11,830 bases of DNA from Candidatus Binatia bacterium. Its GTDB lineage: Bacteria; Desulfobacterota_B; Binatia; UBA9968. The stretch's first letter is position 1; every line of letters starts with the position of its first letter. The stretch is from NCBI GenBank assembly GCA_025922795.1, contig JAICHC010000026.1, forward strand, positions 1 to 11,830, in the 5' to 3' direction. Below, one piece after another: positions 1-6,885 of the stretch. The notes under the pieces were generated by a model. That model saw only the letters and a program-made list of their open reading frames with translations. It was not told the DNA's origin and did no database searches. The position numbers were made by a program, and so were the translations under genes.

Positions 1-42
1 CTCGGATATGGGGATCAAATGAATGGATGTTTGTGTCGTAAC

Positions 43-48
43 GGAGGG
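43..48 (+). promoter_or_regulatory. Shine-Dalgarno that sets the start of the first binding protein
   Basis: GGAGGG lies three bases before the ATG at 52. The in-frame ATG at 19 has only a weak purine run before it. The site supports the shorter, Tat-signal-proximal start. Confidence 0.6.
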
Positions 49-51
49 TTA

Positions 52-1581
52 ATGACAGCGAATCAATCAAGCAGACGAAATTTTTTGAAACAAAGCGCGC
101 TCGCGACTTTGGGTGTTTTCCTCGCCGATCACAGGGTGCGGGTGAGCTACGCCGCTTCGAAAGAACGGATCACGATTTTGAGCAGCATCAGCCTGGACAC
201 GCTCCATCCCTATGCCCACAGTTCCAGTCCGCAGTACGGCATCTGGAACAATATGCTCGAGCCGCTGGTCGAAGTGAACTACGCCAAACGAGATTACTTC
301 GGCGTGCTCGCCCAGTCATGGGAGTTTCAGGGTAAAAAGTGGGTGTTCAAGTTGCGTAAGAATGTCCGTTTTCACGACGGCTCTCCGTTCACGGCACAGG
401 ATGTCATTTACTCGATCAATCGGATCAAGAACGATAAGCAGAGTCTGCAGAAGGACAATTTTCGAGACTTAAGCGAGATGCAAGCCCTGGACGATCATAC
501 CATCGCATTCATTACCGAGGCGCCCAATGCGGTTTTTCTCGACCGATTGCAGAATCGCTTTATGCTTGGCAAAGCGGGCACCGAAGCGCAGAGCGGCAAT
601 CTCGGCGAGCGTAAACCCATCGGTACGGGGCCGTATCGCTTCGTCAGTTGGCAGCGCGACGGCAACCTGGTGATGACCCGGCACGAGAATTATTGGGGCA
701 GCAAGGCAGCGGTGAAAGAGATCGTCACAAGGCGAGTCAAGGAAGACGCCGGGCGGGTTGCTGGTCTATTGGCCGGCCAAGGCGACGTGGCCAATAACGT
801 GCCGGTGGAGGAGCTCTCCCGTTTTGACAAGCATCCGCGCGTGCGCCCCGAAAAGGCCGAAGGGGTGCGCATGTATTTCCTGGCAATGAACGTCACCCAC
901 AAACCCTTCGATAACAAATTGGTGCGACAAGCGATCAACTACGCCGTCGATCCGGCGGTCATTATCAAGCATATCTACGAGGGCAACGGTTATGTGATGA
1001 ATGGGCCGCTGGGATCGAATGTCATCGGTTTCGATCCGCAGATCAAACGCTATCCTCTCGACCCGAACAAAGCCAAGGAGTTGCTTGGCAAAGCGGGATA
1101 TCCCCAAGGTCTGCAAGTCAAGCTCTACTTCTCGCCGGATCGCTATCCTAAAGCCAAAGAAGTATGCCAGGTGATCGCCGATCAGCTGGCGAAGGCTGGC
1201 ATTAAGACCGAGTTGGTCTCCCAGGAGTTCGTCATCTTCTGGGGCAAAGACGGTGTCAACGGCGGCAAGTTGCCGTTCTATTACGTGGGCCGGCCGGCGG
1301 CGGATGCCGATACTGTTTACGATCAATATTACCGCTCGGGCGTTACCCCGCGTGTTCAATATAAGAATCCCGATTTCGACAAGCTGATCGATGAAGAACA
1401 AAGAACCGGCGATCCCAAGAAACGAATCGCCATCTTACAGCAGGCCGGCCGCATCTTGATGGAAGATGCGCCGCTAGTCCCGCTCTACACACTGGCGGAA
1501 ATCTATGCTGTGGCGCGCAACATCAACTGGAAGGCGCGCCCGGACGAAAAGATCATCGCCCACGAGATGAAAATTCGTTAA
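52..1581 (+). CDS. Tat-exported ABC transporter solute-binding protein, family 5 (peptide/nickel/opine type), copy 1
   Basis: Periplasmic binding protein expected to capture a peptide, opine or similar solute for an ABC importer. From the ATG at 52 it has 509 residues, normal for SBP family 5 (DppA/OppA/NikA fold). Residues 7-13 read SRRNFLK, a textbook twin-arginine motif, followed by a hydrophobic stretch and a likely cleavage near YAA-S (about residue 35). Family hallmarks follow: the W-x-F-x-L-R-x-x-x-x-F-H-D-G-S-P-F-x-A-x-D-V block near residue 100, then GTGPY and the DNKLVRQAINYAVD block. An in-frame ATG at 19 is rejected because GGAGGG at 43-48 fits the ATG at 52 and because the paralogue at 1818 also begins about ten residues before its RR pair. 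No permease or ATPase gene is in view, so the substrate is unknown; one might lie upstream of the window. Confidence 0.9.
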   Translation: MTANQSSRRNFLKQSALATLGVFLADHRVRVSYAASKERITILSSISLDTLHPYAHSSSPQYGIWNNMLEPLVEVNYAKRDYFGVLAQSWEFQGKKWVFKLRKNVRFHDGSPFTAQDVIYSINRIKNDKQSLQKDNFRDLSEMQALDDHTIAFITEAPNAVFLDRLQNRFMLGKAGTEAQSGNLGERKPIGTGPYRFVSWQRDGNLVMTRHENYWGSKAAVKEIVTRRVKEDAGRVAGLLAGQGDVANNVPVEELSRFDKHPRVRPEKAEGVRMYFLAMNVTHKPFDNKLVRQAINYAVDPAVIIKHIYEGNGYVMNGPLGSNVIGFDPQIKRYPLDPNKAKELLGKAGYPQGLQVKLYFSPDRYPKAKEVCQVIADQLAKAGIKTELVSQEFVIFWGKDGVNGGKLPFYYVGRPAADADTVYDQYYRSGVTPRVQYKNPDFDKLIDEEQRTGDPKKRIAILQQAGRILMEDAPLVPLYTLAEIYAVARNINWKARPDEKIIAHEMKIR

Positions 1582-1591
1582 GCTCGCCCAG

Positions 1592-1634
1592 CGACGGGGT
1601 AAGAGCCTGCAAACTTGCCGGCTCCACCCCGTCG
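1592..1634 (+). other. Long interrupted hairpin between the two binding-protein genes
   Basis: Left arm CGACGGGGT (1592-1600) pairs perfectly with ACCCCGTCG (1626-1634). Inside it GAGCC (1603-1607) pairs with GGCTC (1620-1624), and a third small stem GCA/TGC closes the tip. It begins 10 bases after the stop of the first gene. No T run follows, so it is not a standard intrinsic terminator. It could be a 3' stabilising structure, a REP-like element or an attenuator giving the two paralogues different expression. The pairing is seen directly; the role is inferred. Confidence 0.5.
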
Positions 1635-1719
1635 GCGCGTGAAATATCTCTCTATTTGGGCGTCGCTCGCCGGCCCGTGGCAACTCGCTGGCCGCCGCTG
1701 AAAAATCAGTGCCCGGCAA

Positions 1720-1742
1720 AAGTCTCTAGACTTAGGGTTTTT
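1720..1742 (+). terminator. Weak terminator-like hairpin with T run
   Basis: AAGTCT (1720-1725) and AGACTT (1728-1733) are inverted repeats two bases apart, so the usable stem is about five pairs. A TTTTT run follows at 1738-1742 after a four-base gap. The stem is AT-rich and the spacing to the T run is loose, so this is only a candidate end for the first transcript. The rest of the 1582-1817 gap holds no gene and no convincing sigma-70 promoter that I can see. Confidence 0.2.
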
Positions 1743-1817
1743 GTGGCGTAAAGTTGGTCAGTCGATCAAGATGGCAGCCGATGATGAAAAACATCGCCGG
1801 TCAAGAGGGAGGTATTT

Positions 1818-3353
1818 ATGGCGTCACACAAAAAATGCTTGAATCGGAGAGACTTTCTCAAACACAGCGCCGCCCTGGCAGGGTTGAGCGTTTGGACTGC
1901 CGCGTCGTGGCCGAAGATAACCTATTCGGCGTCAACAGAACGTCTGACGATCTTCAGCAGCGTGAGCTTGAGTTCGCTCGATCCCTATGCATTCTCGTCC
2001 AGTCCCGAATACGGCATCTGGAATCATATCGCGGAGTCTCTGGTTGAGGTCGATTACGTCAAGATGGACTATGTCGGCGTGCTCGCTGAGTCGTGGGAAT
2101 TTCAGGGCAAAAACTGGGTCTTTCATCTCAGGAAAAACGCGCGCTTTCACGATGGCTCGCCGTTTACCGCCAAAGACGTGATCCATTCCTATCGGACCAT
2201 TCTGAATCATAAGAAAAGTCCGCAGCGTTACGCGCTGACGGATATAGCGGAAATGAAAGCGGCGGACGATCACACGCTGATTCTGACGACCAAATCGCCC
2301 ACGGCCGTGATGCTCGATCGGCTTACCAACCGTAACATCGTCAGTAAAGCGGCGGCGGATAAATATGGCAGTGAAGTCCATCAGCATCCTACCGGGACCG
2401 GGCCCTATAAATTCGTCAGCTGGCAGCGCGACGGGCAGCTTGTGCTCACTCGTAACGACGATTATTGGAGACAGAAAGCCGCGATTAAAGAGATCGTCAC
2501 TCGGAAAGTAGCAGAGGATGCGGCGCGGGTCTCGGGCTTGCTCGCCGGGCAAGGCGACGTCATCAATAATGTTCCCGTGGAAGAGATCTCGCGCATTGAA
2601 GGCAATCCGCGCACTCAGATCGAGAGGGCACAGGGTCAGCGTATGTATTTTTTGGCGCTTAACCCGGTTTTCAAGCCTTTCGATAACAAGCTCGTACGGC
2701 AGGCATTTAACTATGCAATCGATCCCGCGGCCATTATCAAGCACATCTATGAAGGCAACGGTTATGTGATGGACGGACCGGTTGCGTCAAATGTGATCGG
2801 CGCCGATCCAAAGCTCAAAAGGTATCCACGCGATCCAAAGAAGGCGAAAGAACTTCTGGCCAAAGGCGGCTATCCGAACGGCGTCGACGTCAAGCTTCAC
2901 TTGGCTCCCGACCGCTATCCCAAAGCCCGAGAGGTGTGCCAGGTGATCGCTGATCAGTTGCGCGATGCCGGAGTGAGAACAGAGCTGGTCACGCAGGAGT
3001 TTGCAATATTTTGGGGCCAAGAAGGCGTCAACGGCGGGAAGCTTGCCTTCTATTACGTCGGTCGCCCGGCCGTCGATGCGGACACGCTGTACGAACAGTA
3101 TTTCCGTTCCGGAGTGACAAAGCGGATTCAATACAAGAATCCTGAGTTCGACAAGCTCATCGATGAGGAGCAAGTCACCGGGGATATGAAGAAACGCGTT
3201 GAGCTATTGCGACAGGCGGGTCGCATACTGATGGAAGACGCTCCTTATGTCCCGTTGTATACGCTCGCAGAGATCTACGGGGTTGCCAAAAATGTAATAT
3301 GGAAAGCAACTCCCGGCGAGAGAGTTCTAGCCTATGAAATGAAGATCCGTTAG
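1818..3353 (+). CDS. Tat-exported ABC transporter solute-binding protein, family 5 (peptide/nickel/opine type), copy 2
   Basis: Second member of a tandem pair, 511 residues. Residues 9-15 read NRRDFLK, a twin-arginine export motif, and cleavage is likely near YSAS-T around residue 38. The start is fixed by AGGGAGG at 1806-1812, five bases before the ATG. It aligns with copy 1 from end to end; in the block from RMYFLA to CQVIADQL about three-quarters of residues are identical by hand count, while codons differ widely at third positions, so the duplication is not recent. The SBP_bac_5 blocks (FHDGSPFTAKDV, GTGPY, DNKLVRQAFNYAID, and the C-terminal MEDAPYVPLYTLAEIY) are all present. The local difference just before GTGPY (DKYGSEVHQHPT against QSGNLGERKPI) is the clearest divergence. 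Substrate unknown; no transport partners are in the window. Confidence 0.9.
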   Translation: MASHKKCLNRRDFLKHSAALAGLSVWTAASWPKITYSASTERLTIFSSVSLSSLDPYAFSSSPEYGIWNHIAESLVEVDYVKMDYVGVLAESWEFQGKNWVFHLRKNARFHDGSPFTAKDVIHSYRTILNHKKSPQRYALTDIAEMKAADDHTLILTTKSPTAVMLDRLTNRNIVSKAAADKYGSEVHQHPTGTGPYKFVSWQRDGQLVLTRNDDYWRQKAAIKEIVTRKVAEDAARVSGLLAGQGDVINNVPVEEISRIEGNPRTQIERAQGQRMYFLALNPVFKPFDNKLVRQAFNYAIDPAAIIKHIYEGNGYVMDGPVASNVIGADPKLKRYPRDPKKAKELLAKGGYPNGVDVKLHLAPDRYPKAREVCQVIADQLRDAGVRTELVTQEFAIFWGQEGVNGGKLAFYYVGRPAVDADTLYEQYFRSGVTKRIQYKNPEFDKLIDEEQVTGDMKKRVELLRQAGRILMEDAPYVPLYTLAEIYGVAKNVIWKATPGERVLAYEMKIR

Positions 3354-3366
3354 ACGACTACGTCGC

Positions 3367-3392
3367 GTCCGGCGTGCCTGCGGACAATTTTT
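3367..3392 (+). terminator. Intrinsic terminator after the second binding protein
   Basis: GTCCG (3367-3371) pairs with CGGAC (3381-3385) across a nine-base loop and is followed by AA and TTTTT at 3388-3392, 14 bases past the TAG stop. The stem is short but GC-rich. It probably ends the binding-protein transcript. Confidence 0.5.
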
Positions 3393-3422
3393 GCACAAGA
3401 GCGCGATAATCTTGGCAGTTTG

Positions 3423-3446
3423 AAGGATCTGCCGGCGGATTTTTTT
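3423..3446 (+). terminator. Second terminator-like hairpin with seven Ts
   Basis: AAGGATCTG (3423-3431) can pair, with three G-U wobbles, to CGGATTTTT (3436-3444) across the four-base loop CCGG; the T run covers 3440-3446. It could back up the terminator at 3367-3392 and insulate the downstream gene. The wobble content and use of T-run bases in the stem make it uncertain. Confidence 0.35.
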
Positions 3447-3460
3447 GGCATAGCGGTTGC

Positions 3461-3466
3461 TCTAAT
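3461..3466 (+). promoter_or_regulatory. Possible -10 element for a leaderless transcript of the 180-residue gene
   Basis: TCTAAT matches TATAAT at five of six positions and ends eight bases before the ATG at 3475, about where transcription would start. No Shine-Dalgarno precedes that ATG, so a leaderless mRNA is a consistent reading. No good -35 is seen at 16-18 bases upstream. The short TTGGCA at 3445-3450 is too close (10-base spacer). Confidence 0.25.
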
Positions 3467-3474
3467 AGCACGGC

Positions 3475-4017
3475 ATGACGACAAACGCCGCGACCGTTAC
3501 CCAGCTCACGCCGAAAAAAATGCGCTACTCTTCGATGCTACGATGTCTCGGCCAATGTTTCGAAGAGATGCAACTCAAGGCGCTCGAAATCAGAGCTCAT
3601 GGGGAAACCCTGATCGTCCAGGCTTGGAACCGGGGCACCTCGATGGCGATGGACTTCGAGAAGCATTATTCGCCGCAAGATCTGCGCAGCCTGGATGCGG
3701 AAGGCCGGGCAAAGCGCCGACCGTACATGGGACCGCCAGATCTGCTCAGTTTGTCACAGATACTTCGTCTCGCGGGCAACTACGTCGATCGCACCGGCGG
3801 CCGCTTTCTGAGAGTCTCGTGGCAGGATCAATCAGATAAGATTCAGTCGGTCACCGTCCAGTGGGAGCCGATCCAGCTCGAACGCGCAGCCGCCGAATTG
3901 CAGCCGAATTTGATCGAAGAGTTGTGTATCCACATCTACAAACAGCGCAAAAAGATCAATCTCGCCTCGGAACGCCAGGGATACCGGCCGTTCGTGAGCG
4001 TAGCGCGGGGCGGCTGA
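3475..4017 (+). CDS. Conserved-looking hypothetical protein, 180 residues
   Basis: I do not recognise the family. The product is soluble-looking, with no signal peptide and no membrane segment. Residues 16-40 look helical (MRYSSMLRCLGQCFEEMQLKA...), followed by apparent beta strands (LEIRAHGETLIVQAW near 37-51, and FLRVSWQD with SVTVQW near 111-130) and a basic helical C-terminus (residues 137-165). Cysteines at 24, 28 and 151 form no clear metal motif. There is no Shine-Dalgarno before the ATG at 3475, nor before the alternative in-frame ATGs at 3520 and 3535. The gene follows two terminator-like hairpins, so it is probably its own transcription unit. It converges on the amidohydrolase with 11 bases between stops. 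It is called coding because the frame stays open with a sensible amino acid mix and the opposite strand has no rival gene. Confidence 0.6.
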   Translation: MTTNAATVTQLTPKKMRYSSMLRCLGQCFEEMQLKALEIRAHGETLIVQAWNRGTSMAMDFEKHYSPQDLRSLDAEGRAKRRPYMGPPDLLSLSQILRLAGNYVDRTGGRFLRVSWQDQSDKIQSVTVQWEPIQLERAAAELQPNLIEELCIHIYKQRKKINLASERQGYRPFVSVARGG

Positions 4018-4028
4018 GCCGGTATCGT

Positions 4029-5672
4029 CTAAGCCTGATATTTGACCTCACCGCCCACCAAAGTCATCTCGACTTTCAGCTCCCTGATTTTCTCCGGCGC
4101 GATCGCGAAGGGATCTTCTGCAACCACGGCGATGTCGGCGAGTTTGCCGATTTCGAGAGTGCCCTTCTCTTTTTCCTCGAAGCCGACCCACGAAGCAGTC
4201 GTCGTGTGCATGGCGAAGGCTTCATTGACGCTGATTCTTTCTTCCGGCACCCAAACGTCGCCCCAACGCATCTTGCGGGATGCCGCGGTGGCGATATCGC
4301 GCAGCGGATCGACCGGCCAGTAGCCGGGTGAGTCGGACCCCCCGGCGATGATCACGCCATTTTTCAAAAGCGTGCGGAATGGGAATGCTTTGGTCAGCCG
4401 ACGCTCGCCGACGCAGTCGAGAATCGCGTCGCCGATGTAATAGGCGAAAGCGATATTCGGAATGGCTACGATACCTGAACGCACCATGCGCTGGATGAGC
4501 TTTGGCGTGGCGAGCCAGTTGCCCATATGCTCGATACGGTGGCGGTGATCTTTGCGCGGCGAATGATCGATGGCATTCTCATAGGCGTCGAGCGCCATGT
4601 CAAAGGCTTTGTCGCCGATGGCGTGGACGCAGCAGCGCAGCCCGGCGTCGTGACAGATTTGCACGGTGTGATTCAGCTCGTCTTGCTGAATCCGAATGAT
4701 GCCGTGATTGTGCTCGTCGTTTTCGTAGGGCTCGTGAAAACAAGCATTGCGTCCGGTGATACCGCCGTCGATACTCATCTTGACCCCGCCGATGCGCAGC
4801 CAGTCGTTGCCGAAACCGGTGATGAGACCGAGCTCGATCAGGCTCTTGGACTCGATCATCGATTCGATCACGCGCGGCAAGATGCTCACGCGCGTGTGCA
4901 TGCGTCCTTCCTTGTAAATTTCCTGATAGGCGCGCACCGGCTCGGCATAGCGGACGATATCATGCACCGTGGTGACGCCGCGTTGGAGGCATTGGTCCAA
5001 CGCGAAGACGATGCCGTCTTTCAATTGCAGATAATTAAACTCCGGCGCGACCTTTCGCAGTATCAACTGGGCGCGCTCGTGCAACTCGCCGGTGGGCTCG
5101 CCGGTCTGGGGATCATGTCGGATATGCCCGCCAGCAGGATCGGGCGTGTCGCGGGTGATCTTCGCCGCGGCTAACGCAAGGCTGTTGCCGATGGTCACGT
5201 GCGCACCGAAAGAGATCGATACGGGATGAGACGACACGGCGCGGTCGAGGTCATGCTTATCGGGAAAGCGCTTGTCGCTGATGCGAAAATCTTGCATCGG
5301 GCTGCCGTGGGCGACAATCCACGAGCCTTTGGGCGCACTAGCCGCTGCGTTGGCGAGGCGCTGCAGGATATCAGCGACCGAGCTCACGTCAACGTAAAAA
5401 TCACGGCAGTCGACCAGTTCCATCTCCGCCGTGCCCTTCTCGGAAAGATGAACGTGGGTGTCGGTCAAACCCGGAATCGCGGTGCGGCCTTTGAGGTCGA
5501 TCGTTTGGGTATCCGGGCCGGCGAGGCGACGAATATCGTCGGAGTCGCCACTGGCGACGATTCGAGAGCCCGCGCACGCCAAAGCTTCACAGGTGGAAGT
5601 CTCGGTTGCGAACGTGCGAATGTTGCCGTTGTACAGTATCAAACTCGGGTAAGGTAATGGGCGGGATTTCAT
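4029..5672 (-). CDS. Amidohydrolase family 3 metal-dependent hydrolase (YtcJ/NfdA-like)
   Basis: Predicted cytoplasmic metal-dependent hydrolase of the urease/amidohydrolase superfamily, acting on amide or related C-N bonds; the closest characterised type is N-substituted formamide deformylase. It has 547 residues, normal for the family. Visible features: an N-terminal beta-sandwich start LILYNGNIRTF (11-21); the metal motif D-T-H-V-H at 71-75; VKMSIDGG (297-304) with K298 as the usual lysine position; HAIGDKA with H350; RIEHM with H382; and GGSDSP with the catalytic D447. The C-terminal GTLEIGKLADIAVV (504-517) closes the sandwich domain. All expected metal and catalytic residues are present, so it should be active. 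AAAGGAG (5684-5690) lies 11 bases upstream of the ATG, and the start overlaps the stop of a 24-codon leader ORF as ATGA. It is the last gene of the minus-strand cassette. Confidence 0.9.
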   Translation of the reverse strand: MKSRPLPYPSLILYNGNIRTFATETSTCEALACAGSRIVASGDSDDIRRLAGPDTQTIDLKGRTAIPGLTDTHVHLSEKGTAEMELVDCRDFYVDVSSVADILQRLANAAASAPKGSWIVAHGSPMQDFRISDKRFPDKHDLDRAVSSHPVSISFGAHVTIGNSLALAAAKITRDTPDPAGGHIRHDPQTGEPTGELHERAQLILRKVAPEFNYLQLKDGIVFALDQCLQRGVTTVHDIVRYAEPVRAYQEIYKEGRMHTRVSILPRVIESMIESKSLIELGLITGFGNDWLRIGGVKMSIDGGITGRNACFHEPYENDEHNHGIIRIQQDELNHTVQICHDAGLRCCVHAIGDKAFDMALDAYENAIDHSPRKDHRHRIEHMGNWLATPKLIQRMVRSGIVAIPNIAFAYYIGDAILDCVGERRLTKAFPFRTLLKNGVIIAGGSDSPGYWPVDPLRDIATAASRKMRWGDVWVPEERISVNEAFAMHTTTASWVGFEEKEKGTLEIGKLADIAVVAEDPFAIAPEKIRELKVEMTLVGGEVKYQA

Positions 5673-5743
5673 AAACTTCCACGCTCCTTTAAATTTTTCA
5701 CCGTTGCCGTGACTTTACGTTTTCGCATGAAAAACTGGCGCAT
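5669..5743 (-). CDS. Putative 24-codon leader peptide overlapping the amidohydrolase start
   Basis: Reading the minus strand from the ATG at 5743 gives 24 sense codons and a TGA (5671-5669) that overlaps the amidohydrolase ATG as ATGA. The peptide begins MRQFFMRKRK and ends KERGSL; eight of 24 residues are Lys or Arg. A very strong Shine-Dalgarno, GGGAGGG at 5748-5754, sits four bases before its ATG, better than the amidohydrolase's own site. A second in-frame ATG is codon 6. The layout is that of a translationally coupled small ORF. It could be a functional leader, a coupling device with no peptide function, or chance. No family is recognised. Confidence 0.4.
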   Translation of the reverse strand: MRQFFMRKRKVTATVKNLKERGSL

Positions 5744-5747
5744 TAAA

Positions 5748-5754
5748 CCCTCCC
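5748..5754 (-). promoter_or_regulatory. Strong Shine-Dalgarno for the 24-codon ORF
   Basis: On the minus strand GGGAGGG is followed by TTTA and ATG. No longer frame starts at this ATG, so the site only makes sense if the short ORF is translated. A chance purine run is the alternative. Confidence 0.45.
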
Positions 5755-5794
5755 GGTCGAGACAATTTCAATTCAGCGAGGCATGGAAGTGAGA

Positions 5795-6865
5795 TCACTG
5801 TTTGCGAATAAACAGCTTCCGCATCAAGGCTTCCCACTCGGTGAATTTCTTATCGAGCTCTTCGGGCGTGTACTTGCTATCGATATAGACCTTCTTGAAT
5901 TTCTGCTCGAGGGAGCCGATGTCATTACGTGCCGAGCTCAAGCCGCCCTTCATGGCGACCTGCTGTCCTTCCTTGGAATGAAGATAGTCGAGAAACAGCA
6001 AAGCTGCGTGAGGATGGGGAGGATCCATCAACAACGCTGAAGTCCCAACCCCGGCTATCACCGGATCGATCGCTCGCCATTCCACCGGCGCGCTTTTTCG
6101 CTTGTGGGTAAAAATATTGGAATTAAAGATCGTCGGAGATAACGGAACCTCGCCGGAAGCGACCAGACCCGCGAGGGCCGCGCCCGACATATTCTGTACA
6201 TTGATGTCTTGCTCGCTCAACTTCAGCAGAAATTCATGCCCCATCGTTTCGAGCACGGCGCCAATCCAGCGCGTTCCGGTGGTGGTCCCGGCGATGGACA
6301 TTTTTCCTTTCCATCTTGGGTCGAGAAGGTCCTTTATGGATTTAGGCGCTTCCGCCGGAGGTATATGTTGGGTATTGAAACCCAAACTGATGTAGATCTC
6401 TCGGTTCGTCCAGGCGTAGACTCCGGTTTTGCCTTTTATTTTCGCCTCGTCGTCGTAAGCGCTGAGGTCCGGCGAAAAGTGTTCCCGGAGCATGTTGTTT
6501 CTCTGCAGAAGCGCCATGTATTCGGGACTCGTTTCAACGACATCGGCGAGAAAGCGGCCGGAGGCTACTTCTTCGGTCAAACGTTTGAGCAAAGCTTTGG
6601 AATCGCTGCGCCAGACGTTGGCCTTAATGAACGGATATTTCTTCTCGAATGCTTGTGACACCGGCCCGGCCACCCAGGTATTCGACGTATAGAAAGTGAG
6701 CTGGCCCTCTTTCCTGGCGCCTTCGAGCAGAATCTTTTCCCGATCGGCGCCTTGATAAAGCGCCAGCTCGGCGAGCGAGAGCGGCCGGCTTTGGGCGGCA
6801 AAGATCGCGGCAGCGTTGGCCGTGACCATTACAAAAACGAGCCGAAATAGTATTCTCGTCAGCAT
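5795..6865 (-). CDS. Extracellular solute-binding protein, iron(III)/polyamine type (family 1/Fbp-like)
   Basis: Periplasmic binding protein of the class that serves Fe(III), spermidine/putrescine, thiamine or phosphonate ABC importers. From the ATG at 6865 it has 356 residues and a clean Sec signal: MLTRILFRLVFVMVTANAAA, cleavage likely after FAA (residue 24), with no lipobox Cys. Family features are a first strand GQLTFYTSNT (54-63), FEKKYPFIKANVWR (73-86) with the conserved aromatic-basic pattern, DVVETSP (108-114), WKGKMSIAG (185-193) and a C-terminal FLDYLHSKEGQQ (291-302) typical of Fbp-type proteins. An in-frame ATG at 6922 would put 19 residues before the signal; it is rejected because AGGAGG at 6873-6878 fits the 6865 ATG. 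It lies 20 bases after the alpha/beta hydrolase. No permease is nearby, so the ligand is unknown; context suggests an organic nitrogen substrate rather than iron. Confidence 0.87.
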   Translation of the reverse strand: MLTRILFRLVFVMVTANAAAIFAAQSRPLSLAELALYQGADREKILLEGARKEGQLTFYTSNTWVAGPVSQAFEKKYPFIKANVWRSDSKALLKRLTEEVASGRFLADVVETSPEYMALLQRNNMLREHFSPDLSAYDDEAKIKGKTGVYAWTNREIYISLGFNTQHIPPAEAPKSIKDLLDPRWKGKMSIAGTTTGTRWIGAVLETMGHEFLLKLSEQDINVQNMSGAALAGLVASGEVPLSPTIFNSNIFTHKRKSAPVEWRAIDPVIAGVGTSALLMDPPHPHAALLFLDYLHSKEGQQVAMKGGLSSARNDIGSLEQKFKKVYIDSKYTPEELDKKFTEWEALMRKLFIRKQ

Positions 6866-6872
6866 CGGAATT

Positions 6873-6878
6873 CCTCCT
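6873..6878 (-). promoter_or_regulatory. Shine-Dalgarno that sets the binding-protein start at 6865
   Basis: AGGAGG on the minus strand is seven bases before the ATG at 6865. The longer candidate start at 6922 lies inside the upstream gene and has no comparable site. Confidence 0.75.
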
Positions 6879-6885
6879 CGGCGAT

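Noticed and set aside
19..51. Longer start for the first binding protein at the ATG at 19, and a nine-codon ORF from the ATG at 23 ending in TAA that overlaps the ATG at 52.
   Set aside because: The paralogue has no matching extension and GGAGGG fits the ATG at 52. The nine-codon ORF has no SD of its own and is easily explained by chance.
1754..2047. 97-codon plus-strand frame entering the second binding-protein gene.
   Set aside because: It overlaps the start of a well-supported gene in another frame, has no SD, and most of it is a shadow of that gene.
766..2744. Long minus-strand frames opposite the two binding-protein genes (for example 766-1401 and 1932-2744).
   Set aside because: They mirror the real coding frame and recur at equivalent places in both paralogues because the underlying codons are related. 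They show no family motifs.
3445..3466. TTGGCA...TCTAAT as a full sigma-70 promoter.
   Set aside because: The spacer is only 10 bases; just the -10 part was kept, as a weak candidate.
3420..3839. 139-codon plus-strand frame overlapping the 180-residue gene.
   Set aside because: Its start lies inside the terminator-like stretch, its composition (Arg/Ser/Gly-rich) is that of an out-of-frame read, and the 3475 frame runs through more sensibly.
4011..4021. CGGC-TGA-GCCG palindrome around the stop of the 180-residue gene as a bidirectional terminator for the convergent pair.
   Set aside because: The stem has only four pairs and no T run on either side.
4527..5174. 215-codon plus-strand frame antisense to the amidohydrolase.
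   Set aside because: It lies fully opposite a gene with all catalytic motifs intact. No SD or recognisable domain.
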